A DNA stretch of 34,563 bases from CAZNPW01 sp964575185 (GCA_964575185.1 CAZNPW010000032.1:1-34563), one strand, 5' to 3'. Shown: positions 8,411-16,597, numbered from the stretch's first letter. Made by a program: numbers and translations. The notes: generated by a model not told the origin, from the letters alone.

Positions 8411-8455
8411 TCATCTTCCCACAAATATCCCGGGGGTCCGGGGGCTGGCCCCCGG
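8411..8455. repeat. Intergenic GC palindrome with AT-containing flank
   Basis: A perfect 8-bp stem, CCGGGGGC (8438-8445) and GCCCCCGG (8448-8455), is preceded by a pyrimidine-rich TTCATCTTCCC and AAATATCCC flank. I recognise this composite (ATATT box plus C/G-run hairpin) as resembling a repeat found between genes in Rhodobacterales genomes; that recognition is from memory. It may also act as a terminator for the phosphodiesterase gene, most plausibly on the minus strand, where AT bases follow the stem. Confidence 0.5.
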
Positions 8456-8469
8456 TCTGCGCGCGCCAC

Positions 8470-9615
8470 ATGACCGACATCTCGCTCACGGACGGCATCG
8501 CCGCCATTCCCGCCGCCGACTGGGACGCGCTGCAGCCGCAGGCCCCGCGGCCGCGCGACCCCTTCACCACCCACCGCTTCCTCGCGGCGCTCGAGGCCTC
8601 GGGCAGCACCGGGCGCGGCACCGGCTGGCAGCCGCAGCCGCTGGTTGCGCGCGCGGCGGGGCGTATCGTCGGGGCGGCACCGCTCTACGTCAAAAGCCAC
8701 AGCCAGGGCGAATACATCTTCGACCACGGCTGGGCGCAGGCTTTCGAGAACGCGGGCGGACGCTACTACCCCAAGCTGCAGGTCGCGGTGCCCTTCACCC
8801 CCGCGACCGGCCGGCGCTTCCTCGGCGAGGTGCCCGAGGCGCTCGCCGACGCCGCGGTCGACCTTGCCGACGGGAACGGGCTGTCGTCGCTGCACGTCAC
8901 CTTCTGCACCGCCGAGGAGGCCGGGCGGCTGGCCGGGCACCGCGGCCTGCTCCACCGCGTCACGCAGCAGTTCCACTGGGTCAACCGCGGCTACGGCGAT
9001 TTCGACGCCTTCCTCGCCGACCTCTCCAGCCGCAAGCGCAAGATGATCCGCAAGGAACGCGAGACGGCGCAGGCCGCGGTCGAGATCCGGACGCTGACCG
9101 GCGATGCCATCGAACCCGCCCATTGGGACGCCTTCTGGACCTTCTACCAGGACACCGGCAGCCGGAAATGGGGCCGTCCCTACCTGACGCGCGCGTTCTT
9201 CGCCGCGCTGCAGGCCACGATGCGTAACGACGTGCTTCTGGTGCTCGCGTTCCGCGACGGGCGGGCGGTGGCGGGGGCGCTGAACTTCATCGGGGCCGAC
9301 ACGCTCTTCGGGCGCTACTGGGGCTGCACCGAACAGCACCCCTGCCTGCACTTCGAGCTCTGCTACTACCAGGCGATCGACTGGGCCATAGCCCAGGGCC
9401 TCGGCCGGGTCGAGGCCGGGGCGCAGGGCGAACACAAGCTCGCCCGCGGCTACCTGCCGGTGCCGGTGCATTCGCTGCACTGGATCCGCGACCGGGCTTT
9501 CCGCGCCGCCGTCGCCCGCTATCTCGACCAGGAACGCCGCGCGGTGGACGAGGAGATCGAGGTGCTGACGGCCTACGGCCCCTTCCGGCGCGTCACCGTG
9601 GAGGAGACCGCATGA
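8470..9615 (+). CDS. DUF482/COG3146 GNAT-like acyltransferase
   Basis: A 381-residue protein of the DUF482 (COG3146) family, distantly related to GNAT and FemAB-type acyltransferases; no member has a firm physiological reaction that I can name. Visible family features are the N-terminal DPFTTHRFLAALEASGS, the VGAAPLYVKSHSQGEYIFDHGWA block, the QFHWVNRGYGDFDAFL segment, the RKRKMIRKER basic patch, and the C-terminal YWGCTEQHPCLHFELCYYQAIDWAI with GAQGEHKLARGY. No signal peptide or membrane segment is seen. It overlaps the pterin dehydratase gene (ATGA), so the two are probably co-translated. Confidence 0.85.
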   Translation: MTDISLTDGIAAIPAADWDALQPQAPRPRDPFTTHRFLAALEASGSTGRGTGWQPQPLVARAAGRIVGAAPLYVKSHSQGEYIFDHGWAQAFENAGGRYYPKLQVAVPFTPATGRRFLGEVPEALADAAVDLADGNGLSSLHVTFCTAEEAGRLAGHRGLLHRVTQQFHWVNRGYGDFDAFLADLSSRKRKMIRKERETAQAAVEIRTLTGDAIEPAHWDAFWTFYQDTGSRKWGRPYLTRAFFAALQATMRNDVLLVLAFRDGRAVAGALNFIGADTLFGRYWGCTEQHPCLHFELCYYQAIDWAIAQGLGRVEAGAQGEHKLARGYLPVPVHSLHWIRDRAFRAAVARYLDQERRAVDEEIEVLTAYGPFRRVTVEETA

Positions 9616-9971
9616 CGCCGCTTCTGCCCGACGCCGACCGCCGCACGCTGCTGCCCGCGCTGGGCGCGACCGGCTGGGGGGCGGTCGAAGGCCGCGACGC
9701 GCTCCGCAAGGTCTGGCGGTTCCGCGACTTTTCCGAAGCCTGGGGGTTCATGAGCCGCGCCGCGCTGGCGGCCGAGGCGATGAACCACCACCCGGAGTGG
9801 CGCAATGTCTACAACACCGTCGACGTCACGCTGACGACGCACGACTGTCACGGGCTGTCGGCGCTCGACATCCGGCTGGCGCAGACGATGGACCGGCTGG
9901 CGGGCGACGCCGCGGTCCAGCGCGACCTGACCGCGCCGGTCGAAAGCCTGTGCGAGATCCGCGCACGATAG
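9612..9971 (+). CDS. phhB: 4a-hydroxytetrahydrobiopterin dehydratase (PCD/DCoH)
   Basis: A 119-residue pterin-4a-carbinolamine dehydratase, which recycles the pterin cofactor after aromatic amino acid hydroxylation. The family signature EAMNHHPEWRNVYNTVDV supplies the active-site His-His-Pro, followed by the LTTHDCHGLSALDI segment with the third His and the Asp. Length is normal for the family. The start overlaps the DUF482 gene and has a GGAGGAG ribosome binding site inside it. No phenylalanine hydroxylase gene is nearby, so the partner must be elsewhere or the protein acts on molybdopterin-type or other pterins, as is common in Rhodobacterales. Confidence 0.93.
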   Translation: MTPLLPDADRRTLLPALGATGWGAVEGRDALRKVWRFRDFSEAWGFMSRAALAAEAMNHHPEWRNVYNTVDVTLTTHDCHGLSALDIRLAQTMDRLAGDAAVQRDLTAPVESLCEIRAR

Positions 9972-10007
9972 CCCGGCGCGCAGCCAGGGAGCTGCCTTGC
10001 GGATCGT

Positions 10008-10496
10008 CTACAGCTCCTGCAGCAGCGCCTCGCCCGCGCTGACGCCGCACGCGCCCGGGCTGTCCTCGACGTGGATCGCCGTGACCACACCATCCTCGGC
10101 AATCAGCGCATAGCGTTTCGACCGGCCGATCAGGCCGACCGGCGGGGCGGTGAAGTCGAGGCCCATGGCCCGCGTGAAGGCCCCGTCGGCGTCGCCCAGC
10201 ATCGCGATCCCCGCCGCCGTCGCGCCGGTGGACTGCCCCCAGGCGCCCATCACGAAGGGGTCGTTGACCGCGACGCAGAGGATCTCGTCGATGCCCTTGG
10301 CGGCGAAGCGGTCCTTCGTGCGGATGAAGCTCGGCACATGGGCGGTGGTGCAGGTGCCGGTGTAGGCCCCCGGCAGGCCGAAGACGACGACGCGGCGCCC
10401 CTTCAGCCGCCGGCCGAGGTCCACCGGCTGCGGCCCGCCGTCGCCCATCGCCAGCAGCGTCGCGTCGGGCAGCCGGTCGCCTGCGGAAATCGCCAT
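10008..10496 (-). CDS. Peroxiredoxin, Prx5/AhpE-like (redoxin domain)
   Basis: A 162-residue peroxidase that reduces hydrogen peroxide and organic hydroperoxides. The peroxidatic Cys is Cys49 in PGAYTGTC, a variant of the usual PGAFTPTC; Thr46 and the following HVPSF are kept. A second Cys near the C-terminus (PGACGVS) is the likely resolving residue, as in atypical two-Cys Prx5. VNDPFVMGAWG and GLIGRSKRYA are strong family markers. The start at 10496 is preferred over the ATG at 10508 because GGGGA lies at the right distance before it. It is convergent with phhB and divergent from the reductase gene 78 bases away. Confidence 0.93.
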   Translation of the reverse strand: MAISAGDRLPDATLLAMGDGGPQPVDLGRRLKGRRVVVFGLPGAYTGTCTTAHVPSFIRTKDRFAAKGIDEILCVAVNDPFVMGAWGQSTGATAAGIAMLGDADGAFTRAMGLDFTAPPVGLIGRSKRYALIAEDGVVTAIHVEDSPGACGVSAGEALLQEL

Positions 10497-10574
10497 CGTC
10501 GTCCCCATCGGTTTGCGTTCGTGACGACCGGGGTTATAGGCTCGCGCCCGGTGGGCTGCCAGTGGGGGGCGCGG

Positions 10575-11780
10575 ATGGGCGACGTGGTGATCGTGGGCGC
10601 GGGGCAGGCGGGTGCCGCGCTGGCCGCGCGCTTGCGCGCCGGGGGCCACGACGGCGCGATCACCCTGGTCGGCGAGGAACCCGCGCCGCCCTACCAGCGC
10701 CCGCCGCTGTCGAAGGCCTATCTGCTGGGTGAGATGGAGGCGGAGCGGCTATGGCTGCGCAGCGCGGAGTTCTGGGCGGACCAGGGGATCACGCTGCAGC
10801 TGGGCGCGCCCGTCACGGCGATCGACCCCGTGGCGCGGACGGTGACCGTGGGGGGTGCCGCGCTGGCCTACGCCGAGCTGTGCCTGACGACTGGTGCCGT
10901 CCCGCGCCGCCTTCCCGCCGCGATCGGCGGCGACCTTGGCGGCGTGTATACGGTCCGCACGCTCGCTGACGTCGACGCGATGCGGCCCGCTTTCGTGGCC
11001 GGGCGGCGGCTGGTGGTGATCGGCGGCGGCTACATCGGGCTTGAGGCGGCGGCGGTCGCGGCGAAGCTGGGGCTGGCCGTCACGGTCGTCGAGATCGCGC
11101 CGCGCATCCTGCAGCGCGTCGCCGCCGCCGAGACGAGCGCGCATGTCCGCGCGCTGCACCGCGCCAACGGGGTCACCGTGCTGGAGGGCACGGGGCTCGA
11201 CCGGCTTTTGGGCGACGGCACCGTCCGGGCGGCGCGGCTGGCGGATGGGCAGGAGCTGCCGGCCGACATCGTGATCGCGGGCGTCGGCGTGCTGCCCGCG
11301 ACGGCGCTGGCCGAGGCCGCAGGCGTGGCGGTCGACAACGGCATCGCGGTCGACGGGCATGGGCGGACCAGCGTGCCGCATATCTGGGCGGCGGGGGATT
11401 GCGCGTCCTTCCCCTGGGCGGGGCGGCGGCTGCGGCTCGAATCGGTCGGCAACGCCATCGACCAGGCCGAATGCGTGGCCGACAACATCCTGGGAGCCGC
11501 GCGCGACTACGACGCCCGCCCGTGGTTCTGGTCCGACCAGTTCGACATGAAGCTGCAGATCGCGGGGCTGAGCCACGGCTACGACCGCATCGTCACCCGC
11601 GGGCCCGCGGGCGGGGCGGTCAGCGTCTGGTATTTCGCCGAAAACCGCCTGATCGCCGTCGACGCGATGAACGACAGCCGCGCCTACATGGTGGGCAAGC
11701 GGCTGATCGAGATGGGAAAATCCCCCGCGCCCGAGGCCGTGGCGGACCCCGCGACCGACCTCAAGGCGCTGCTCAGGTGA
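10575..11780 (+). CDS. FAD/NAD-dependent ferredoxin/rubredoxin reductase
   Basis: A 401-residue flavoprotein of the BphA4/putidaredoxin reductase type, moving electrons from NAD(P)H to a small ferredoxin or rubredoxin. The first Rossmann motif VVIVGAGQAGAALAARL binds FAD, the second VVIGGGYIGLEAAAVAAKLG binds NAD(P)H, and the C-terminal FAD motif TSVPHIWAAGDCA is present. The C-terminal reductase domain has FWSDQFDMKLQIAG, which is characteristic of this group. The ATG at 10575 opens directly into the first beta strand; the reading frame to the left is not coding. The ferredoxin or oxygenase partner is not in the window. Its stop overlaps the GTG of rsmD. Confidence 0.93.
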   Translation: MGDVVIVGAGQAGAALAARLRAGGHDGAITLVGEEPAPPYQRPPLSKAYLLGEMEAERLWLRSAEFWADQGITLQLGAPVTAIDPVARTVTVGGAALAYAELCLTTGAVPRRLPAAIGGDLGGVYTVRTLADVDAMRPAFVAGRRLVVIGGGYIGLEAAAVAAKLGLAVTVVEIAPRILQRVAAAETSAHVRALHRANGVTVLEGTGLDRLLGDGTVRAARLADGQELPADIVIAGVGVLPATALAEAAGVAVDNGIAVDGHGRTSVPHIWAAGDCASFPWAGRRLRLESVGNAIDQAECVADNILGAARDYDARPWFWSDQFDMKLQIAGLSHGYDRIVTRGPAGGAVSVWYFAENRLIAVDAMNDSRAYMVGKRLIEMGKSPAPEAVADPATDLKALLR

Positions 11781-12328
11781 GGATCATCGCGGGTCGCGCC
11801 CGGGGCCTCGCGCTGGCCGAGGTCGGCGCGGGCGACCCCGCCGCGCACCTGCGGCCGACGTCGGACAGGGTGCGGCAGGCGATCTTCAACCTCTTGCAGG
11901 CGGACGATCCGGTGACCGGCGCGCGGGTGCTCGACCTTTTTGCCGGGACCGGGGCGCTGGGGCTCGAGGCGCTGTCGCGCGGGGCAGCGCGGGTGGCCTT
12001 CGTCGACGACGGGGCCGCGGCGCGGGCGCTGATCCGGGCCAACGTCGAGAAGATGCGCGCCGGCGGCGAGACCGACATCTGGCGGCGCGACGCCACCGCG
12101 ATGGGGGCGAACCGGGGCGCGCCCTATGGCCTCGTGTTCCTCGACCCGCCCTATGGCAAGGGCCTGGGCGAGGCGGCGCTCGCCTCCTGCGCGGCGGGCG
12201 GCTGGCTCGCGCCGGGGGCGGTGGTGGTGTGGGAGGAGGGCGCGCCGCCCGTGCCGCCGGCCGGTTTCGTGCAGGCCGACCAGCGGCGCTACGGCGATAC
12301 GGTCGTGACGATCTTGCGCGCGCCATGA
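11777..12328 (+). CDS. rsmD: 16S rRNA (guanine(966)-N2)-methyltransferase
   Basis: A 183-residue SAM-dependent methyltransferase that modifies G966 of 16S rRNA. It has the N-terminal RIIAGRARGL and LRPTSDRVRQAIFNLL motifs typical of RsmD, the SAM-binding motif VLDLFAGTGALGLEALSRGA, and the catalytic DPPYG. The GTG start at 11777 overlaps the reductase stop in GTGA and gives the expected RIIAG N-terminus. Its own stop overlaps the DUF1643 gene in ATGA, so three genes form a coupled unit. Confidence 0.94.
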   Translation: MRIIAGRARGLALAEVGAGDPAAHLRPTSDRVRQAIFNLLQADDPVTGARVLDLFAGTGALGLEALSRGAARVAFVDDGAAARALIRANVEKMRAGGETDIWRRDATAMGANRGAPYGLVFLDPPYGKGLGEAALASCAAGGWLAPGAVVVWEEGAPPVPPAGFVQADQRRYGDTVVTILRAP

Positions 12329-12843
12329 TCGAACGGGCCTGGCGCAAGGGCGATGCGGACAGCACCGCCGTCTACTCCGACTGCGAGGCCTGGCGGTATC
12401 TGCTGACCCGGGTGTGGGACCCGGCAGGACCCCGGGCGCTGTTCGTGATGCTGAACCCCTCGACCGCGACCGAGGTGCAGAACGACCCCACGGTGGAACG
12501 CTGCGAACGCCGCGCGCGGGCGCTGGGGTTCGGGGCCTTCCGGGTGACCAACATCTTCGCCTTCCGCGCGACCGACCCGCGGGTGATGCGCGCGGCGGCC
12601 GATCCGGTCGGGCCGGACAACGACGCGGCCATCGCGGGCAGCGTGCCCTGGGCCGACCGGATCGTCTGCGCCTGGGGCAACCACGGGCTGTTCATGGACC
12701 GCGGTGCCCAGGTCGCGCGGCTGCTGCGCGGGGCGGGGGCGGCGCCCTGGGTGCTGGGGCTGACCGGGGCGGGGCAGCCGGTGCATCCCCTGTACGTGCC
12801 CTACGGCCGGGCGCTGATCCCCTGGGATCAGGCTGCGGCCTGA
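12325..12843 (+). CDS. DUF1643 domain protein
   Basis: A 172-residue protein that covers the whole DUF1643 domain. Markers are YRYLL-like WRYLLTRVWD, LFVMLNPSTA, DPTVERCERRARALGFG, VTNIFAFRATDP and CAWGNHG. The function is unknown; the conserved Asn, Asp and Arg residues suggest an enzymatic or nucleotide-binding role, but I cannot support one. It is the last gene of the reductase-rsmD unit and overlaps by 16 bases, tail to tail, with the RTX gene on the other strand. Confidence 0.88.
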   Translation: MIERAWRKGDADSTAVYSDCEAWRYLLTRVWDPAGPRALFVMLNPSTATEVQNDPTVERCERRARALGFGAFRVTNIFAFRATDPRVMRAAADPVGPDNDAAIAGSVPWADRIVCAWGNHGLFMDRGAQVARLLRGAGAAPWVLGLTGAGQPVHPLYVPYGRALIPWDQAAA

Positions 12844-13823
12844 AGCCGGACGTCGGCCGAATCGAGCGGCCCGTGCACCACCGCGACCCGCACGCCGTCG
12901 AGCATCACAGCCGTCTGCCCGCCGTCGCCCGCGGGGGCCGTCGTGACCTGCGGGTCGGGGTGCAGCGCGGGATCGTACATCAGCACGAGCGAATCCTCGC
13001 CCGGGGCGAAATCGGTGATCTGCGCGGGGCCGGTGTCGGGGCCATAGTCGGTCAGGTTGAAGCTGTCGGCCCCCGCGCCGCCGCTGCCCCAGTCGCCGCC
13101 GCCCAGGGTCAGCGCGTCGTCGCCCGCGCCGCCGTTCAGGAAATCGGTGCCCGCATCGCCCGTCAGGGTGTCGTTGCCGTCCAGGCCGTCGAGCGTGTCG
13201 TCGCCCGCGCCCCCGCCCAGCCGGTCATCTCCGCCGCCGCCCGACAGCCAGTCATCGCCCGCGCCGCCTTCGGCCAGATCGTCGCCGGTCCCGCCGAGCA
13301 TCACATCGGCCCCGTCGCCGCCCAGCATCGTGTCGTCGCCGGTGCCGCCGGCGAGGTCGTCGTCCCCCGCGCCGCCATCGAGCCAGTCGGCCCCGTCCTC
13401 GCCCATCAGCCGGTCGGCGGCATCGCCGCCCCAGACGGTATCCTCGCCGTCGCCGGCGAAGACCTGGTCGGTCCCGCCGCCGCCCGTGATGAGGTCGTGC
13501 CCGGCACGGCCGTCGAGCTGGTCGGCCCCGTCCCCGCCCAGGATCGTGTCCTGCCCGCCGCCGCCCGCGACGATCGCGCCCTTGTCACCCGCCGCGAGCA
13601 CCTGGTCGGGGGGCGGCGGTTCGGGCACGTCGTCGCTGCCCGCGACGTAGTCGGGATCGTCGGGGTCGGTCGCGCGCGGCGGGTCGAGCAGATCGCCCTC
13701 GCCCCGTTCGCTGTCGTCGTCGTCATCCTGCGGATCCGCGGTGTCCGCCCGCTGCGCGGACGACATCGAGTCGGCCAGGACGCCCGCCATCAGCGCACCC
13801 AGAAGTCCCATGATCCCGAGCAT
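12828..13823 (-). CDS. RTX calcium-binding repeat protein with N-terminal hydrophobic segment
   Basis: A 331-residue protein with 17 consecutive nonapeptides of the GGxGxDxLx type (residues about 87-239), which fold into a Ca2+-binding parallel beta roll. Before them lie a hydrophobic N-terminus (MLGIMGLLGALMAGVLA) and an acidic, Pro-rich linker (about 20-80). After them is a C-terminal cap with AQITDFAPGEDSLVL. RTX proteins are normally exported unfolded by type I secretion using a C-terminal signal, so the N-terminal hydrophobic segment is unusual; it may be a membrane anchor. The start at 13823 has GGAAGG before it and begins exactly at the hydrophobic segment. The biological role is unknown. 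It could be a substrate of the exporter at 4075-7109. Confidence 0.85.
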   Translation of the reverse strand: MLGIMGLLGALMAGVLADSMSSAQRADTADPQDDDDDSERGEGDLLDPPRATDPDDPDYVAGSDDVPEPPPPDQVLAAGDKGAIVAGGGGQDTILGGDGADQLDGRAGHDLITGGGGTDQVFAGDGEDTVWGGDAADRLMGEDGADWLDGGAGDDDLAGGTGDDTMLGGDGADVMLGGTGDDLAEGGAGDDWLSGGGGDDRLGGGAGDDTLDGLDGNDTLTGDAGTDFLNGGAGDDALTLGGGDWGSGGAGADSFNLTDYGPDTGPAQITDFAPGEDSLVLMYDPALHPDPQVTTAPAGDGGQTAVMLDGVRVAVVHGPLDSADVRLQAAA

Positions 13824-13986
13824 CGCCCGCCTTCCACGCGTTAACCAAGATGTCGGCCAAGTCCGCGTGCCGACACGACAATCCCACGCATCCATGCCAG
13901 ATTTTCCGGCCCGAATCCACCGTCCGATCGCAGCGGTTCGCGACAAATGCGGGGCATTCCGCGAAACAAGGGGTTTCCCTTCCGCC

Positions 13987-14040
13987 GCCCGTGGCGTATC
14001 TGCGCCCATCCGCCGATGGTCGGCGGACCGCTCCACGGGC
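13987..14040 (+). promoter_or_regulatory. Nested hairpin in the rpsO leader, possible S15 autoregulatory RNA
   Basis: An outer 8-bp stem, GCCCGTGG (13987-13994) with CCACGGGC (14033-14040), encloses a perfect inner 7-bp stem, CCGCCGA (14010-14016) with TCGGCGG (14020-14026). It ends about 50 bases before the rpsO ATG. Ribosomal protein S15 represses its own mRNA through leader structures in several bacterial groups, and these are not conserved in sequence. Assignment here is inference from position and pairing. Confidence 0.4.
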
Positions 14041-14089
14041 CCTGCTGGACGACATCCCGGCTTGCGCCACCCTTCGGAAGGAGACCCCG

Positions 14090-14359
14090 ATGTCGATCAC
14101 CGTCGAAGAAAAAGCCCGCCTCATCAAGGACTACGCCACGAAGGCCAATGATACGGGCAGCCCCGAGGTGCAGGTCGCGATCCTGTCGTCGCGCATCGCC
14201 ACGCTGACCGAACACTTCAAGGGCCACAAGAACGACAACCACTCGCGCCGGGGCCTTCTGATGATGGTCGCGCAGCGCCGCAAGCTGCTCGACTACCTGA
14301 AGACCAGGGACGAGGCGCGCTATGCCGCGCTGATCGCCCGGCTCGGCCTGCGCCGCTGA
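14090..14359 (+). CDS. rpsO: 30S ribosomal protein S15
   Basis: An 89-residue S15, which binds the central domain of 16S rRNA early in 30S assembly and contributes to an intersubunit bridge. The family core is intact: NDTGSPEVQVAILSSRI, LTEHFKGHKNDNHSRRGLL and VAQRRKLLDYLK. Length is standard. A strong GGAAGGAG ribosome binding site lies 7 bases before the ATG. It stands alone on the plus strand, with an RTX gene divergent upstream and pnp convergent downstream. The 266-base upstream gap holds the nested leader hairpin and presumably the promoter. Confidence 0.98.
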   Translation: MSITVEEKARLIKDYATKANDTGSPEVQVAILSSRIATLTEHFKGHKNDNHSRRGLLMMVAQRRKLLDYLKTRDEARYAALIARLGLRR

Positions 14360-14377
14360 GCCCGGCCGCAATGCAGG

Positions 14378-14403
14378 ACGCCCGCACCTGACGGTGCGGG
14401 CGT
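14378..14403. terminator. Hairpin terminator between convergent rpsO and pnp
   Basis: An 11-bp perfect stem (ACGCCCGCACC with GGTGCGGGCGT) closes a TGAC loop 18 bases after the rpsO stop and 34 bases from the pnp stop. Only a short T pair follows on the plus strand, so it is a GC-strong, U-poor terminator that could serve both genes. Confidence 0.75.
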
Positions 14404-14437
14404 TCGCATGTCGGCGGCCTCCACCCTGGCGGGGCCG

Positions 14438-16579
14438 TCAGCCCTCGGCCTCTTCCTTCTTGCGCTCGGCGATCTCCTCGCCGGTCTCCTGGTCGACCAT
14501 CTTCATGCCGAGCCGCACCTTGCCGCGCTCGTCGAAGCCCAGAAGCTTGACCTTGACCTCCTGGCCTTCCTTCAGAAGCTCGTTGGGGTGGTTCAGCCGC
14601 TTGCCGGAAATCTGGCTGACGTGGACCAGTCCGTCGCGCTTGCCGAAGAAGTTCACGAAGGCGCCGAAGTCGACCAGCTTCACCACGCGGCCGGTGTAGA
14701 CGCGGCCCTCTTCGGGCTCGGCCACGATCGACCAGATCATGTCGTAGGCGCGCTTGATCGCCTGCTGGTCGTTCGACGCGATCTTGATGACGCCGTCGTC
14801 GTTGATGTCGACCTTGGCTCCGCTCGTCTCCACGATCTCGCGGATGACCTTGCCGCCCGACCCGATCACTTCGCGGATCTTGTCGGTGGGGATGGTCAGC
14901 GTCTCGATCTTGGGGGCGTATTCGCTGAAGGCGTTGGCGTGGCTGAGGCTCTTGCCCATCTCGGCCAGGATGTGCAGCCGGCCGTCCCTGGCCTGCGCCA
15001 GCGCCTGCTCCATGATCTCGGGGGTGATGCCCGCGACCTTGATGTCCATCTGCAGGGACGTGATCCCCTGCGCCGTCCCGGCCACCTTGAAGTCCATGTC
15101 GCCGAGGTGATCCTCGTCGCCCAGGATGTCGGTCAGCACGGCCCAGCGCCCGTCCTTTTCCAGGATCAGGCCCATGGCGACGCCCGCGACCGGCGCCTTC
15201 AGCGGCACGCCCGCGTCCATCATCGACAGCGACCCGCCGCAGACCGAGGCCATGGACGACGACCCGTTCGACTCGGTGATCTCCGACACGACCCGGATCG
15301 TGTAGGGGAAGTCGGTCGGCGCGGGCAGCACCGCCTGGAGCGCGCGCCAGGCGAGCTTGCCGTGGCCGATCTCGCGCCGCCCGGGGCTGCCCACGCGGCC
15401 CACCTCGCCGACCGAATAGGGCGGGAAGTTGTAGTGCAGAAGGAAGTTCGACCGATAGTTGCCGTTCAGCGCGTCGATGATCTGTTCATCCTCGCCGGTG
15501 CCGAGCGTGGTCACGACCAGCCCCTGCGTCTCGCCGCGGGTGAAGAGCGCCGAGCCGTGGGTGCGCGGCAGGATGCCGGTTTCGACCACGATGGGCCGCA
15601 CGGTCCTGGTATCGCGCCCGTCGATCCGGCCGCCGCCGTTGATGATGTCGCCGCGCAGGATTTCGGATTCCAGCGCCTTGAAGGCCGGCCACATGTCCGG
15701 GTCGGCGCGTTCGTCATCGGTCAGCTGGTCCTTGACCGCATGGATCGCGGCCTCGATGGCCGTGGTGCGGGCCTGCTTGTCGCGGATCGCGAAGGCCGCG
15801 CGCATCTGGGCCTCGCCCAGGCCCTTGATCCGGTCGGCCAGCGCCGAGAAATCGGGCGGGGCGAAGTCGAAGGGCTCCTTCGCGCAGTTCTCGGCAAAGG
15901 CGACGATCAGGTCGATCACCGGCTGCATCTGCGCATGGCCGAACTTCACGGCACCGAGCATCTCCGCCTCGGTCAGCTCGTAGGCCTCGGATTCGACCAT
16001 CATCACGGCCTCCTTCGTGCCCGCGATGACGAGGTCGAGCCGCTGGTCGGGCTTCAGCCGCAGCTGCGTCATGTCGTCCATCGCCGGGTTCAGCACATAC
16101 TGGCCGCCCGTGAAGCCGACCCGCGCCGCGCCGATCGGGCCCATGAAGGGCACGCCCGAGACGGTCAGCGCCGCGCTGGCCGCGATCATCGCCACGATGT
16201 CGGGGTCGTTCACCAGGTCGCAGGACAGCACCGTGGCCATCACCAGCACCTCGTTGCGGAACCCTTCCACGAACAGGGGCCGGCAGGGCCGGTCGATGAG
16301 GCGGGAAACGAGCGTCTCCTTCTCGGACGGCCGCGCCTCGCGCTTGAAGAAGCCGCCGGGGATCTTGCCCGCGGCGTAGTATTTCTCCTGGTAGTGGACC
16401 GTCAGGGGGAAGAAGTCCTGCCCCGGCTTGGCGGTCTTGGCGAAGGTCACGTTGGCCATCACGGCCGTCTCGCCCAGCGTGGCGATGACCGAGCCATCCG
16501 CCTGCCGCGCAACCTTCCCCGTCTCCAGCGTCAGCGTCTCGGCGCCCCACTGGATGGATTTCTTCGTCACGTTGAACAT
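14438..16579 (-). CDS. pnp: Polyribonucleotide nucleotidyltransferase (PNPase)
   Basis: A 713-residue phosphorolytic 3'-5' exoribonuclease, a degradosome component and mRNA-turnover enzyme. It has two RNase PH-like domains (the first with AGKIPGGFFKREARPSEKE, the second with TRGETQGLV and GSSSMASVCGGSLSMMDAG), an alpha-helical linker, then a KH domain (DKIREVIGSGGKVIREI) and an S1 domain (GRVVKLVDFGAFVNFFGK). The acidic Glu/Lys tail is normal. An AAAGGATG ribosome binding site precedes the ATG. Long frames on the other strand are shadows. Co-orientation with rpsO, common in bacteria, is lost here: the genes face each other. Confidence 0.98.
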   Translation of the reverse strand: MFNVTKKSIQWGAETLTLETGKVARQADGSVIATLGETAVMANVTFAKTAKPGQDFFPLTVHYQEKYYAAGKIPGGFFKREARPSEKETLVSRLIDRPCRPLFVEGFRNEVLVMATVLSCDLVNDPDIVAMIAASAALTVSGVPFMGPIGAARVGFTGGQYVLNPAMDDMTQLRLKPDQRLDLVIAGTKEAVMMVESEAYELTEAEMLGAVKFGHAQMQPVIDLIVAFAENCAKEPFDFAPPDFSALADRIKGLGEAQMRAAFAIRDKQARTTAIEAAIHAVKDQLTDDERADPDMWPAFKALESEILRGDIINGGGRIDGRDTRTVRPIVVETGILPRTHGSALFTRGETQGLVVTTLGTGEDEQIIDALNGNYRSNFLLHYNFPPYSVGEVGRVGSPGRREIGHGKLAWRALQAVLPAPTDFPYTIRVVSEITESNGSSSMASVCGGSLSMMDAGVPLKAPVAGVAMGLILEKDGRWAVLTDILGDEDHLGDMDFKVAGTAQGITSLQMDIKVAGITPEIMEQALAQARDGRLHILAEMGKSLSHANAFSEYAPKIETLTIPTDKIREVIGSGGKVIREIVETSGAKVDINDDGVIKIASNDQQAIKRAYDMIWSIVAEPEEGRVYTGRVVKLVDFGAFVNFFGKRDGLVHVSQISGKRLNHPNELLKEGQEVKVKLLGFDERGKVRLGMKMVDQETGEEIAERKKEEAEG

Positions 16580-16597
16580 TCATCATCCTTTCGAGGT

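Noticed and set aside
13140..13560. Tandem 27-base periodic DNA as a possible CRISPR or minisatellite
   Set aside because: The period equals nine codons and encodes RTX nonapeptides; there are no unique spacers.
13057..13650. Ser/Pro-rich plus-strand frame opposite the RTX repeats
   Set aside because: Its periodicity mirrors the 27-base RTX repeat on the other strand, so it is an artefact of the repeats.
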